From Ambrosia x helenae (taxonomy: Eukaryota; Streptophyta; Magnoliopsida; Asterales; Asteraceae), in assembly GCA_030844895.1 (NCBI GenBank), contig CM061224.1, positions 72,610,567 through 72,674,566 of the forward strand: a stretch of DNA of 64,000 bases, read 5' to 3'. This document shows positions 12,148-23,803 of this stretch, piece after piece. Position 1 is the first letter of the stretch. Each line of letters starts with the position of its first letter. The translations under genes were made by a program, and so were the position numbers. The notes under the pieces are model-generated. The model was not told the origin of the DNA. It made no database searches and saw nothing but the letters and a program-made list of their open reading frames with translations.

Positions 12148-12399
12148 GTGTTCGTCGACAATCCTCCTTGGATTATCCTGCACTAAGAAAGGAGATTAGT
12201 TAAAGACTGGTACCCAGGCCATCGCGGTCCTGGGCACTCCTGAAGCATCTATGTAAGACACTTCCCTCAAGCACATGTCTTTATGCTCATTCAGAACTGG
12301 TGTAGCTACTGCCTTTGGTTTCCAGACTTGCTTAGGCTTAAGAACTGGTTTTGCTACTTTCGGAGTAACAACTTTTGATTTCCCAGGTTGTTTTGATTT

Positions 12400-14762
12400 C
12401 TATGGAGGAACAACTTTGCGTTTGCTCTTGGCAGCATTCCAATCTCCATCAGACGGTTTAACTGTGTTCTTCCTTGCCTTAGGTTTATCAACCTTCATTG
12501 GCTTGGAGTAGTAGCTATCCCTAGGCATAACCTTCTGATGTTGTCGATAACAGGGCACATAAGGACGACTTATGCAGTTCCTTGCAATGTGATCGGGTCT
12601 TCCACACGTGTAGCATGTCTGCTTCTTTGCATAAGGAGCAGATCCTGGTTTGTTCGATCCCACTGATGAATGTGAGTGATGGGATCTGTTGGATGATTTG
12701 TTTGCAGGATTCTTAAAGTTTCTGCTCTGCTTAGAACATCTTGAACACCCGTATGAACAAGATTGTGCTTGTAATGATGACTGTCCTTGAGCTTTCTGTT
12801 TAACTTCAGGAACCTGTACATGAGAGTTAGCATAGGTTGTTTTTCAATGTGGTGGCACGTATTTATCTGTTGTGCCATTAACAAATAGCTTTGAAACAAT
12901 CTTTTTAATATAAGGAACAACATCTGCAGACAAATTAGACTGTTTCACACAAACACCTGTATTGTTAGTGCAAACAAGATCATCCCCCTCAACATTAACC
13001 TCTACTTTAACTAAATCTGCACATGAAGTAGAAGCATCAGTAACATTCACACATTTAAATTCAGGGACTATTGGCTTTACCACACCTATGCCAACAGTAT
13101 TGGATAAGGGATCCTTACGTTCTTGTTTAATCTCGACTGGCCTTGAGCACACAGATTCTTCAGATTCTGGCTCAGTCGAGGGTGTGACATTTGATTCAGA
13201 CAAGACACTTGATTCAGACACTTGTGGTGGCTCTACTGAATCCCCCGTTGACTCAACTGCTTTTGAGGACTCATAGTTGGATTCACTCGATTCAACTGAT
13301 ACTGATTTCTCAGATTCGGTTGTTTCGGGTGATTCACATTTGGAATCACTTTCAGAAGTTGGTGGGGCAGCTGGTTCAACGGTATGTTGTGCCATGCGCT
13401 CTTCATAGAGCTTTTTGAATATTTTCATGAAATCAAACTCAAAGGGCATATTTGAGTCTGATTGGACGGTCGGTTTAGGTATTAAAATAGTTTCCCTCAA
13501 CATTTTATTTGATTCAAATGTGTCATTGGGAACTGGGACTTCATCTCTTTTCACGTTAAAAACTCTATCAACTTCTTTATTTTTCTCAAAATTCAAAGTC
13601 TCAGTCTGTTTTGAAGCATCTTGAGACTTGACAAAAGTTTTTGACGGGGCCTGCTCCTGCTTAGGTTGTTTGTTCTTGGGTTTAGAGATTCGGACAGGGA
13701 CTTATTCAGGTTTGGAGATTTCAACTTGATCCCTCGATGGTCTACTGGTTGGCTCTTTTATTGGAGGACCGTATCCTTTAACAGGCAGAGCCAACAATTC
13801 TTCATCCGACATGGGAATTGAGGAATAATTTTCATTAAAGGGTGGTGGAATTTCAACAAACCCCAAACCTTTATTCCTCACTTCCTTTGGTCTGAACTTT
13901 AACTGGGTATTGATCATTTTCTCAACTTTTGGACTAGAACAATCGAATTTTTTAAAATGAAAATCTGCATTTTCAAATTTAGATTTTAAATCGATCAATT
14001 ATGCGGTTAAAGTATCAGACAGTCGTTTGAAGTGTAAGTATCGACACTTGTGATCATCACCTCCTGATGCAAACGCTTGATATCGAGTTTTTGTTTCTCG
14101 GCCATTTCTTTCTAGGAATTAAATTTCCTTTTAATGTCCCAAGTAGCCATTTTCTCGTATTCAAGCTGTTTGTATTAAGAGAGAGTTTCTTCTCTAATTC
14201 CCTTAATTTTTAGTCTGCACCTATCAGTGCAACAAGATTCAGCCAAAATTCCAGCACGTACCTCGGATGCAGATGGCACGTGGTCATATTCCATCTGTGC
14301 CATGAGAACTTGAGCAGCGTGAGCGGCAGGAGCAGCAGATGTGACAGAAGCAGCAGGAGCGACAAAAGCAGCGGGAGCGGCAGGAGCAGCGGGAATAGCA
14401 GAACAGCTTGAATCTGAATTCGATAATGGAGCAGCAGAATTGGATAAGCATGTTGCAGCAGAGGTGATGTTATCCAATGCTTTGATAAGTGATATTAACT
14501 CACCCGACATCATTTTGGACCAGTTTGTTTCCGAAATGACCCGATTGACGTTCATAAACCAGCTGCATGTTGGCTGATTTGGAATTCTTTTCAATGCGTC
14601 CATAAGAATCTTGTTGACCCAACGATTTGCCATCACGATCTCTGCATTCTTCATTTCTGACAGCAGTTCGGTAAATCGGTCAATTAGTGCATCCACGATT
14701 TCACCAACAATGTAACTAAAACCTTCAAGTCTCTGTTCAAACACCTCACTTTGAGAAGACAT
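12400..14762 (-). pseudogene. Copia-like gag of the minus-strand element
   Basis: Reading begins at ATG 14762 (MSSQSEVFEQRLEGF), about 100 bases inside the 5' LTR, and runs through several open pieces interrupted by single stops or shifts: 14762-14175, 13998-13702, 13596-12844 and 12663-12400. The first piece is helical and ends in an Ala-rich stretch (AAPAAPAAFVAPAAS). The third is acidic and Ser/Glu-rich (about 250 residues). The fourth has a CCHC zinc knuckle, CYTCGRPDHIARNC, followed by a basic tail, KVDKPKARKN. The gag would package element RNA. Much longer than most Copia gags. Stops show that this copy cannot make a complete product. Confidence 0.72.
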
Positions 14763-14862
14763 TTTTAATTTTGAACTGTGATCCCCCAAAAATCTAGATG
14801 TTCCCAAAAAAAAATTTAGACCGAGCACAGGATGTCCAATCGTAGCCAGCAAGTCAGTATGT

Positions 14863-15218
14863 TGTAAGTCCAAGATCCTTCCCGGGTATCAAACAAACAA
14901 TCGAGTGCGGAAAACAAGATTGAATGTGAAGAACAAAAGATTAAAACACAATTAAATCCCTTGTATTGCTGCTTCACCTTGCACACAATCTCAAGGATTG
15001 TCTGGTACAAGGTGGTGGCTCTAGAGTTACAAATGAAAGGTCTCTAATGTCTTGGAATGTCTAACCCTAAAATGAACTAGAACAAAACATTATATAGGGT
15101 TCACTAAAGCCTTGGCCCACATGGCCTGACCCAAGCCCATTAACTAAAACTAAGCCCAATGATAATAAACTTGCTTGATAAAGACAAGCGTAAACCTACA
15201 CAATTTATGGGCCTTACA
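14863..15218 (-). repeat. 5' LTR of the gag-only element
   Basis: Minus-strand 5' LTR. CTATATAAT on the minus strand at 15097-15089 is a plausible TATA box. Same length (356 bp) as the partner LTR. Confidence 0.88.
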
Positions 15219-15455
15219 TTGATTATTTCACCATTCTGTCAGACAGTTACATCCTCAGGATATAACTATCCATCCTGAACCATATCTTTGCCATCCTGAA
15301 AATAATTGTCATATTACTATTACTTTGTCTTTACAAACTGCCATCTTGAAAATAACACTAAGTTTTTATCATACTTCATACAGTTAGAACTCTACCTCAC
15401 TTTTACTAATTTGGAAAAACAAGTTATTTCTAGCAAGTAATTTTTGACCAAAACA

Positions 15456-16423
15456 GCGTCCATGAACTTCAAGAAGGACATCTTACAACTCGTAACAACT
15501 TAAGTTAATCAAAATTAACTTTAAAACATGTTAATTATATCGGAAACGTGATTAAGATCCAGTCAGATGTTGACTGAAATTTTCCGGTTGTCACATTTAC
15601 GGCTAACAATGCAAAATTTTAACTCAAATAGTGCGACATTCGACCAAAAACAGTGTTGTATTCGACCGATAACAGTGCTGGATTTTTTTTATCCAAAACA
15701 ATGCAGAAATTTTGACCTTTAACGATGCCACTATTTCAAAAAAAAAATAATACATAAAGATTCAATAATTATACCCCATCATTCGGTAATTAACGTAGAT
15801 ATCATCATCACATATGGGCATTAATAGAGGCTTAAAATATTCTCTAGCTGAAGGTTGAAGATAATTTATCACTTCAAAACAAATTAAACCCCTTGTACCT
15901 GTAATATAACAAGAAAATAGCCAATAAGTTACTAGATAATACCGAACTCATCTTTGACAAGATTAGGTTTCTTTCTAAAATGACAAAAAGGCAAATTGTG
16001 AAATAGAAAACACGCTCCTGCTACACAATGAACATACAGAAATTGTCACCAATCTTCATTGTGTACGAACATCACAGAGATCATTCCAAATATTTAGAAA
16101 CATATCTGGGACAGATGAAAGAACTAAAAGGGATGCGAAACAAGGGTAACACCCATGGATAGCATCAACTGCAATATGATCTATTCACGAGATGCAACAA
16201 AGAACAATGCTACCATAAATGCCTATATAAACCTACAAGAGAACATCTTTTAAAAATATTCTATCATAATTCATCACCAAATTAAACAAAAATCCCCCGA
16301 CCATCTGTTAAATTAACTAGAAATGAAATACATACAAATCAATGAAAATTATATATTATCAAGGAGCAATTATTCATGCACAACCTCCTATTTTTCAATT
16401 TCTCTGGTTTCATTCAAAACATA
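15456..16423. other. Intergenic AT-rich sequence
   Basis: No open frame, terminal repeat or RNA gene that I can support. Some near-repeats of GACCAAAAACAGTG / GACCGATAACAGTG near 15640-15680. Confidence 0.4.
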
Positions 16424-17287
16424 TGTAAGACTCCAAATCCGGGTGTCATACAGTTGGATCAACACTTCTTAAAAATACAAAAGAACTCAATAACCTTCTT
16501 TAATATTAGAATCCTCACAGTTTACGCAGTGGAAAAAACATTTAAAATAAATTTTTTTGAACACAGAAGACATTGAAACAATTAACAAAGTTACAAAGTC
16601 AATTTTTTTTTTTTTTGTCTTTTTAAATCATTTATTCAACCAATTGGATTCTTCGACTAGAAATGCCTTCAAATGTCGGGTAGCTTCTTGCATCGCCAAG
16701 CAGTCATTCATCCATCTTTCAAACCTGAAATCAATCTAACGTGCATGCAAAAGTCAGCAACGCTGAGTGAGTTCCACTTTTATTTAATGTAATAAAATAT
16801 ATATATATATATATATATCCTTATATCGGTTACAATTATTTTGAGAAAATAAATTGATAACCTTCTTCAAATGGGTCATTCACCCAAAACGTTTAAGAGT
16901 ACTTCACACAAAACTTTTTCGTCAAAAGTATATGTGATTTATATATATATACACACACACACACTCATTTCTAAGCATAGTAAATACAATTTAAAATATA
17001 CAAATCCTCAAATACGGTCCCGGAAATACCTGCATGTAAGTATGACCCCGAAGGTAACCGCCTATATTATTCTCAAATAATCACATAAGATAGATAGTGT
17101 GTATATATATATATATATATATATATTACACACACGTAATTTTATACATATATTGTCTTATAACATATATGGTACATTTCATGGCGATCAAAGTTGCCTA
17201 CTTACATACCTCACATCTTACGCAAGATCACGTACTAAACTTCGAGAATGTCCACATCCCACGAGTGGTCATCACCACTCTATTTCA

Positions 17288-17530
17288 ATAGGGTCGAATA
17301 GGCTAAAGCATCAGAGTCTACATTAAGCGCATTCCACCTGTTTGACTCAAAACAAGATTTACAGTCTAAAATAAGTGCATTCTGCCGATTTGACTCAAAA
17401 CAACAATCCCGGTCTATAATAAGCGCATTTCGCCTACTTGACCAAAAACTACTATCACATTTGAAATAAGCGCATTACGCCTATTTGCTTAAAAACAACA
17501 TACAAAATTTAGAGTAGGCGTATCACCCAT
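17288..17530. repeat. Degenerate tandem repeat, about 60 bp unit
   Basis: Four successive units share (A)TAAG(C/T)GCATT-(C/A)-GCC-ATTTGACTCAAAACA: near 17310, 17370, 17428 and 17480. A single related GCGCATTCCGTCTACTTATG occurs at 18161. No coding capacity. Confidence 0.65.
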
Positions 17531-18172
17531 CCATCCATCCATAGCTCAAATAGTAGTAACAAGTTTTCATCAAGCATAACTTATATAAAAATTCATAACG
17601 AGACCTGCTTGTCAAATAAAAATTTTAAATACGTATAAACAACATGCATATTAGCCTAAACTGTTTGAAAATAGCACATAGGGCATCATGACATATACTT
17701 TTGTATAAATATATAAAAAAAAGTCATCGCACGTATACCTACGTACCTTTACATCTCATACGTATATATATAACTTCCTTTCATAGACTCATGTTTATAT
17801 TCATATAAACCTATACAACTATCTGTATATATATTTTATTTTAGTTGCCTCAAAACACGCAGGTATATAAACATATAAACCTACTTACGTTTTAAGCTAA
17901 AATATACAATTCAATACGGATCTCGTTTGTATAAAAAAATATTTATAACTTCATAAAAATTTTTATGACACATTTTATTACATATAATAGCACGTATAAC
18001 ATAAACCATGTAACAACCATGACACAAAGCTAATACCATAAATCAGAGCAGGCATATCCCACTTCTGTCATAGCCTAGTTTATCATATCAGGTAACCGTC
18101 ACACTGTCTATTTATAAATATAATAGCACATTTAACTCAAGTCATAAAATAACACATTAGGCGCATTCCGTC

Positions 18173-18240
18173 TACTTATGTTTCATGCCAAAATTATATA
18201 TATATATATATATATATAATTTTGGCATGAAACATAAGTA
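18173..18240. repeat. Perfect 68-bp inverted repeat (AT-core hairpin)
   Basis: The arm TACTTATGTTTCATGCCAAA at 18173 is exactly the reverse complement of the sequence ending at 18240, with a central (TA)n core; no mismatch over 34 + 34 bases. It can extrude as a cruciform in DNA or fold as a hairpin in RNA. It may equally reflect an assembly or replication foldback at the AT microsatellite. Confidence 0.9.
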
Positions 18241-18574
18241 TTTATATATATGAGTTCACAAAAATATTTATAACTTTAAAAAATATTTTTTTTGATTTCA
18301 TAAAAATAATCATACTGGTTTAGCAAGCACGACAACCTAAAATATTTAGAAAAATAATACTTAAAAGAGTGGACACAAGAACTCACGGGTTGCGAAGCTT
18401 TCATTTCACAGGTACACTATATCGCGAATAAGTCCCCAAACAAGAACCTGTCGTCGCACAAACCATCCTGGTCAATCCTTGTATCTCAGAATCACCAATC
18501 CATTCATTCCAAAATAGCAAGCTACAAGCTCGGCTCAAACTATACCAACCGTATAAAGGACGCTTTAAATCGCC

Positions 18575-18705
18575 TTTGCGTACGTGTCGTCCTATACATG
18601 TCTGTTCAGAACTCTCGTAACAAATTGCAAACCAAATCTTGTTTCGTGTCGTCCTATACATGTCTTTGCGTACGTGTCGTCCTATACGTGTCTTGTTTCG
18701 ACATG
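18575..18705. repeat. Short tandem duplications
   Basis: The motif TACGTGTCGTCCTATAC occurs at 18580 and 18670, with a third variant CGTGTCGTCCTATACATGTC at 18645. Two nested copies plus spacer suggest local slippage. AATAATATGTCTACAC near 18847 and AATAATATATCCACAC near 19017 are a separate duplicated pair. Confidence 0.6.
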
Positions 18706-18900
18706 ACTGTCTTTAGAAAATTAATAGCGTTGGTTGCCAACGCCTTCGCTGCTGCCAAAACGCAGCACCGCTTGCCAGCTCATTCGGTTTTGCGCACCAA
18801 CATTTGAGTAGACCAAAAACGACCCAAACGAACTTCGGTTTGGGCAAATAATATGTCTACACGTTCCTATCGCCGAACCCTTCCGAACCCATCAGTTGCC

Positions 18901-19414
18901 ATCGCCAGAATCTACTGTGATAGTCGCCAGAAAGAGAAACAGTCGTCATACGTCACTGTTTACATATATGTCTTCACACAGCTCGTAACCCTATCATACG
19001 AATTCTGTTTGGGACAAATAATATATCCACACTACCGCGTCACCAAGCACTTTCACCCTGTACCATTTTTGTCCACATATTCTGCCTGATTCGCCAACGA
19101 TGGCCAAACCAGTGGCCGGAAGTCCTGAATTTCACTACAATCCATCAGAAAGACTAACCAACGACTCAGAAGAAGCGGACTTAGAACCAGCCTTAGTAGC
19201 CTCTCCTAAAGCAGACCAAGAAACTGCTCCCATAACCGGACTACCACCTCAACGACATCGTTTAACACTGGCTTCTACACACCAGTTTCTTAACCTCATT
19301 AACACAACTCACAATATCCGTCACATACCAATCCGTTGACGCGTTCATCATATGTTCCTCAATAGACGGTGCCAGAGACCTTCACTGATTGTTTACCGCA
19401 TCCTTTATATTAGG

Positions 19415-19415
<1 letters not shown>
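18901..19415. other. Stretch without supported gene
   Basis: A 79-codon open frame (19100-19339) has no recognisable domain and no conserved context. Nothing else seen. Confidence 0.35.
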
Positions 19416-19486
<71 letters not shown>

Positions 19487-19518
19487 CATCATCATTTTTT
19501 ATTAATTGATAATATAAA

Positions 19519-19602
<84 letters not shown>
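19416..19602. repeat. Compound triplet microsatellite (TTA)n-(CAA)n-(TAA)n
   Basis: (ATT)n from about 19416 to 19484, (ATC)n, a short spacer, (CAA)n at 19522-19560 and (TAA)n at 19560-19602. The ATT and TAA tracts are mutually complementary, so the block can fold back on itself. Apparent Tyr- and Asn-rich frames here are repeat artefacts. Confidence 0.93.
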
Positions 19603-19604
<2 letters not shown>

Positions 19605-21974
19605 GTTGAACTTAACTTATGGGTTGAGAATGTAGGTTTAGAGTAATAAGATAGTGATGACCTCAGATTGGGATGGAGGATGACGGCGGTTGGGTTAGGG
19701 AAGTGTCCGATGAGTGATGGATGGGAGGGTAATGTGCATAGAGAGAGGGTTTTTTTTCTTTGTTAAAGTAGCATTAGGGTTTCCTATAAGGAGATGTCAA
19801 ATAAAATTTACATTTGGCCCCTCTACTTTCATATGGAGTATCTTGTTCCAAAAGTCATTAAAACCATATCTAAATAATAACAATCAGGCCCTCGTAGTTT
19901 CATTTCACTCCATGGCCTCTAAGTGTGTATTAAAACACTAACACTTGGTTCTGTTGAACCATTAAACTATAACTCTTGTGCCACACTTTGTTTATCGTCT
20001 CAATCCATCTAAATACAGATAGCCCATCTACTAGTTTCATTTAAGTGGTGAAAATTTGGATGTTACAACATACAAAACAAAAGGAAGATTGTATTTTACC
20101 AAGGAGTAGAATTAGGATCAGATTCAAGCTTTATCTCGACATAGATATTAGATACTGGTACCCATGTCATATTATATTCAGAATTCAGTCAATTCACTTG
20201 ACAAAATATAATATTTCCACCCTTGAGGTTGGCCCTGAACCGCATATTCAATTTCTAGTATACCCGCATATTCAATTTCTTGTATACGCCAAACAGCACC
20301 AGTCCCTTAAACCATAAAAATATCATTAGTTTCATATAACAATCTATGATAAGTATCTTTAAAGTTGTTTAATAAAAAAAATCAATTATGCGTTACCACA
20401 TTCCTTGCTTCATTGAAGATTCGTCCTCATGATATGTTCATATTAAATTTAATCATCATGTTTCGAAACCCAGATTAGTTTGGGATTGGAAATAACCTGG
20501 TAATCAAAATAAAAGGAACGCAAGAATACCAAAAAATCAGGCTCAAATTCCAATATGGAACAAAACAATATGGCTAAAGAACACCAACATCAGCCATGGT
20601 TAAACTCTAGATCTGAACAAACTACCTACTACATCTCATAATGAAAAATACATAACCCAAATCTTACCTTTTATGGTATAACCCGAAATGTATGGCTCTT
20701 TTTTGAACCTCGTGTATTCCATCGTCACGGTTGAAGTAAAAAACCACCATCGTTAGTTACCACAATTATTCTGATTAAACACATATTATTCTGATTAAAC
20801 ACATATATAATCATATAAAAACCCTAATTATGATTACTAACAACCATCATCATCATCAATTCACAATGAACATTCAAGAACTCCCACTAACATGTGTTAT
20901 GCGATTTATATGTATGCATGCCTTATGATTTTTAAACTTTTTAATCATTAATAACCATCATAAAATATGTAAAGATTATACCTTTCAAAGCAAGAGTCCT
21001 CAAAGCCTAGAGATTGCACCACAACTAGCTTGAAGGAATGAGTAGGATTGATGTTTGTTGAAAATCAAAGGGAAGGGGATGGGGGTGGGTTCACGGCGCA
21101 ACAAGGGAAGAAGGGTTAGGGTTTTATTTTTTTTTTTTGTCTCCTAATTATGAGAGGGCTTGGCTTGTTGCCCAAGCAATTGGGTATTAGGGCCCCTTTT
21201 AGTCCATTAACCGGACTCGTTAGTCATGTTCTAGTCCAATAGCGGGCCCGATGATATTAATCACCCTAAATTGCATAAAAACTATTGTTTTTATTATTCC
21301 ATAACATATCAATCATAAGGTTCACGTAACTTGCATGGTTTACATATTAATTTTCAGTCAAGCGATAATTCACATAAGCATGTACTCCACACAAACATGT
21401 AACACTACGTTCATCACAATTCCATTGTGCTTATTATTATGTTTGCCAGATCAATCATCAACGTTTGGGATGCAGGACCCGTGTGTGTGACAAAACAAGG
21501 TTTTTCCTACTTATAACATATGTTAATAGCATCTAACATATGTTAAGCCTACTTAACTAATCCTAGTTAAGTATTTGATTACTGTGAATATGCAAGTTAA
21601 CTAGAGTTCAGTAAAAAATGTTAACCTGAAAATGCGGGGTATCACAGGTAGCGTAGAACGCCGTCCTGTTTGCTAGATCATCACTATCACGGAATGGTTT
21701 TTTAGACTGCCGGAAATCACCTCTTCGATTAGGGTTACCATTCTTTTTTTTTTTTTCATACATGCCTAACTAGTTAAAGCTATTTTTTATATGTTCTTCA
21801 AAAGGAATTGAACTTGCTCTTTCAATTTTGCGTTTGCAATCATGTTTTCCTCGATTTGCTCCATCATTTTTAGTTTCTCTACTCTTTCATTTTCTTTTTC
21901 TTTCCTTTCTATTCTTTCTCTTGTTGTATTTTCTCATTCAACCGTTCACCAACATCTATATCTATATCTATATA
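19603..21974. other. AT-rich sequence with an LTR-like terminus at 21648
   Basis: No gene. GCGGGGTATCACA ends at 21648; its reverse complement, TGTGATACCCCGC, is a common start of plant Ty3 LTRs, so a minus-strand LTR may begin there. A 22-bp direct duplication containing ATTATTCTGATTAAACACAT lies at 20764-20808. Poly-T tracts at 21127 and 21744. Confidence 0.35.
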
Positions 21975-22163
21975 TAGGGGCGAAGCTTGGTTCGCCAATT
22001 CGGGGGGGCCATACTCAATTTTTTTCAGTCGGTAGTGGCAAATCGGCGGGGGCCGGACTCAACCCGAACTAAATTTACCTACAAAAATCGCAAATTTCCA
22101 CTACTGCGCCAAAAAACAAGGGGGGCCAGGGCCACCCCTGGCCCTAAGAAAGCTTCGTCCTTG
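21975..22163. mobile_element. hAT-type MITE, 189 bp
   Basis: Begins TAGGGGCGAAGCTTGG and ends AAAGCTTCGTCCTTG, imperfect terminal inverted repeats. An exact 8-bp duplication TCTATATA flanks it (21967-21974 and 22164-22171). GC-rich interior with no coding capacity. The right-hand duplication is also the first eight bases of the Helitron that follows. Confidence 0.85.
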
Positions 22164-22959
22164 TCTATATATATATATATATATATTGCAAAGGGATTAA
22201 TCCTACATGTCATAATCTTATGCAATCTCTCTTTTGAGAGATGCCACATAGGATGTGATGTGGCAAGAGTAAACCAATTAAGAAAAAGGAATAAATATGA
22301 TTTAACCTAATTTATTATAATACTTAATCTACTAAATCTAAATATTAAACCTTTATAATTTTCTCTCTCGTGTTTCCTCCCATAACTTTTAAACGTTAAT
22401 ATCTTTTATATACGAGATTTTTTAAAGAAAAAAAATACACCAAATTAACGAGCGTTTTATTATCTATCCAACGAGTACCATAGTGCTATATAAAAAACGG
22501 AGAAAAAAATGACTATTTTTTGTATCCCGATAGGTATTATCTCGGGTTTGGGATTAGTTTAAAAAAAATTGTGGGTTTGGGCCGGGTCTGGGATTAGGTG
22601 ATACCCGACCCGATTACCCGAAACAACATACCGAAATACCCGAACTATATACCCGATCATATACCCATGAATTTTTTAACGCATCACATAACCCTTAGGC
22701 TAATGCGTTCGATATTTCAATAATTAACTTTTTTTTTTCTTATTACATGTTAGTTCTTTTAGAATGATCGATTACAAACTTCCAAATTCATTTGTAATGG
22801 CACTAGATTTATACCCCGGCACAGAAATTTGTTTTTTATATTTGAATATCATAACTTATGGCAGAGATTTGTTTAAAATAATAATAATAATAATAATAAT
22901 ATATTTTATTATATCATATTAGATATTTCAACCCGGGACGCTCCCGGGATAAAAACTAG
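22164..22959 (+). mobile_element. Non-autonomous Helitron, family A, copy 1
   Basis: Starts with TC followed by (TA)n and TTGCAAAGGGATTAATCC. Ends with a hairpin, CCCGGGACGCTCCCGGG at 22933-22949 (stem CCCGGGA/TCCCGGG, loop CGC), then ATAAAAACTAG and a following T. TC start, hairpin about ten bases before CTRR and a T after the end are the Helitron signature. No RepHel coding sequence. Interior shares a module of about 160 bp with the other Helitrons of this window, around GACTATTTTTTGTA. Confidence 0.88.
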
Positions 22960-23803
22960 TATATATATATTGCAAAGCTAATAATCCTACATGTCATAAT
23001 ATTATGCAATCTCTCATTTGAGAGATGCCACATAAGATGTGATGTGGCAACTTTAGACCAATTAAAAAAAAAGGAATAAATATGGTTTAACCTAATCTAT
23101 TAAATATCTAATCTACTAAATGTAAATATTAAACCTTTATTATTTTATCTCTCATGTTTCCTCTCATAACTTTTAAACGTTAATATATTTTATATACGAA
23201 ATTTTTTTAAAAAAAAAAGTACACCAAATTAACGAGCGTTTTATTATCTTTCCAACGAGTACCATAGTGTTATATAAAAACGGAGAAAAAAACGACTATT
23301 TTTTGTAAACCGGCAGATATTGTGTCAGGTTTGGGATTAGTTTAAAAAAAATTGTGGGTTCGGGTTGGGCCTGGGATTAGGTGATACCCGACCCAATTAC
23401 CCGAAACCACATACCCAAATACCCGAACTATATACCCGATCATATACCCATGAATTTTTTAACGCATCACATAATCCTTAGACTAATGTGTTCGATATTT
23501 CAATAAATAACTTTTTTCCTTATTTCATGTTAGTTATTTTTAGAATGATCGATTACAAACTTCATAATTCATTTGACATTATATAATATTTTGTAATGGC
23601 ACTAGATTTATACCCCGATGCAGAGATTCGTTTTTTTTATATTTGAATATGATAACTTATGGCAGAGATTTATTTAAAATAAATAATAATAATAATAATC
23701 ATTAATCATATATTAGCAAGTCATTAATTATGTTGTCATATTAAATATTTTATTATGTCATATTAGATATTTCAACCCGGGACGCTCCCGGGATAAAAAC
23801 TAG
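22960..23803 (+). mobile_element. Non-autonomous Helitron, family A, copy 2
   Basis: Begins directly at the CTAG end of copy 1 with TATATATATATTGCAAAGC, and ends with the same hairpin (from 23776) plus ATAAAAACTAG at 23803, followed by T. Colinear with copy 1 throughout, with many substitutions. The TC at the start is lost or shared with copy 1. Confidence 0.85.

Larger units (their letters stand above)
10047..15218 (-). mobile_element. Gag-only LTR retrotransposon (Copia-like, TR-GAG-like), minus strand
   Basis: Two 356-bp direct repeats, 10047-10402 and 14863-15218, almost identical, begin TGTAAGTCC and end GCCTTACA on the plus strand. The coding direction is minus: gag starts at 14762 and a polypurine tract (CCTAGGGGGATAT on minus) lies at 10403-10415 next to the 10047-10402 repeat. 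The interior has gag with a CCHC knuckle and a degenerate protease motif, but I see no integrase core, reverse transcriptase or RNase H. I did not find a standard initiator-Met primer site after the 5' LTR. Flanking bases are TTGCA on the left and TTGAT on the right, so the target duplication is at best partial. Inserted in LTR B; younger than that element because its own LTRs are nearly identical. Confidence 0.85.
8445..15455 (+). repeat. LTR B of the Tat-type element, split by two insertions
   Basis: Begins TGTTGGTCGTGAAATCC and ends TTTTTGACCAAAACA. LTR segments: 8445-8816, 9657-10046 and 15219-15455. The gaps are filled by a hAT element and a minus-strand gag-only retrotransposon. Removing both gives a sequence colinear with LTR A. 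TATAAATA at 9739-9746 corresponds to the box in LTR A. After the end at 15455 the sequence no longer resembles the element. Confidence 0.75.
16424..18900 (-). repeat. Probable minus-strand LTR remnant of a long-LTR Ty3 element
   Basis: TGTAAGACTCCAAATCC at 16424 looks like the reverse complement of an LTR 3' end. Within it, on the minus strand, CCC/GTGAGTTC (18386) and GATTTCAG/GTTTG (16725) match the arrangement of splice-like signals in the Tekay LTRs at 29 kb and 63 kb. The interior contains AT microsatellites at 16797-16820, 16939-16964 and 17100-17128. The other LTR border was not identified. Confidence 0.35.

Noticed and set aside
17288..17530. CRISPR-like array
   Set aside because: Units are degenerate without constant repeats and unique spacers, and the genome is a plant.
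19100..19339. 79-codon frame MAKPVAGSPEF...
   Set aside because: No recognised domain, no duplication or conservation evidence; length expected by chance.
19352..19609. Tyr- and Asn-rich open frame
   Set aside because: Translation of ATT/TAA/CAA microsatellites.
16424..21648. A single 5.2 kb LTR from TGTAAGACTCC to GGGGTATCACA
   Set aside because: The two termini are not a matching pair and no flanking duplication was found; treated as two separate remnants.
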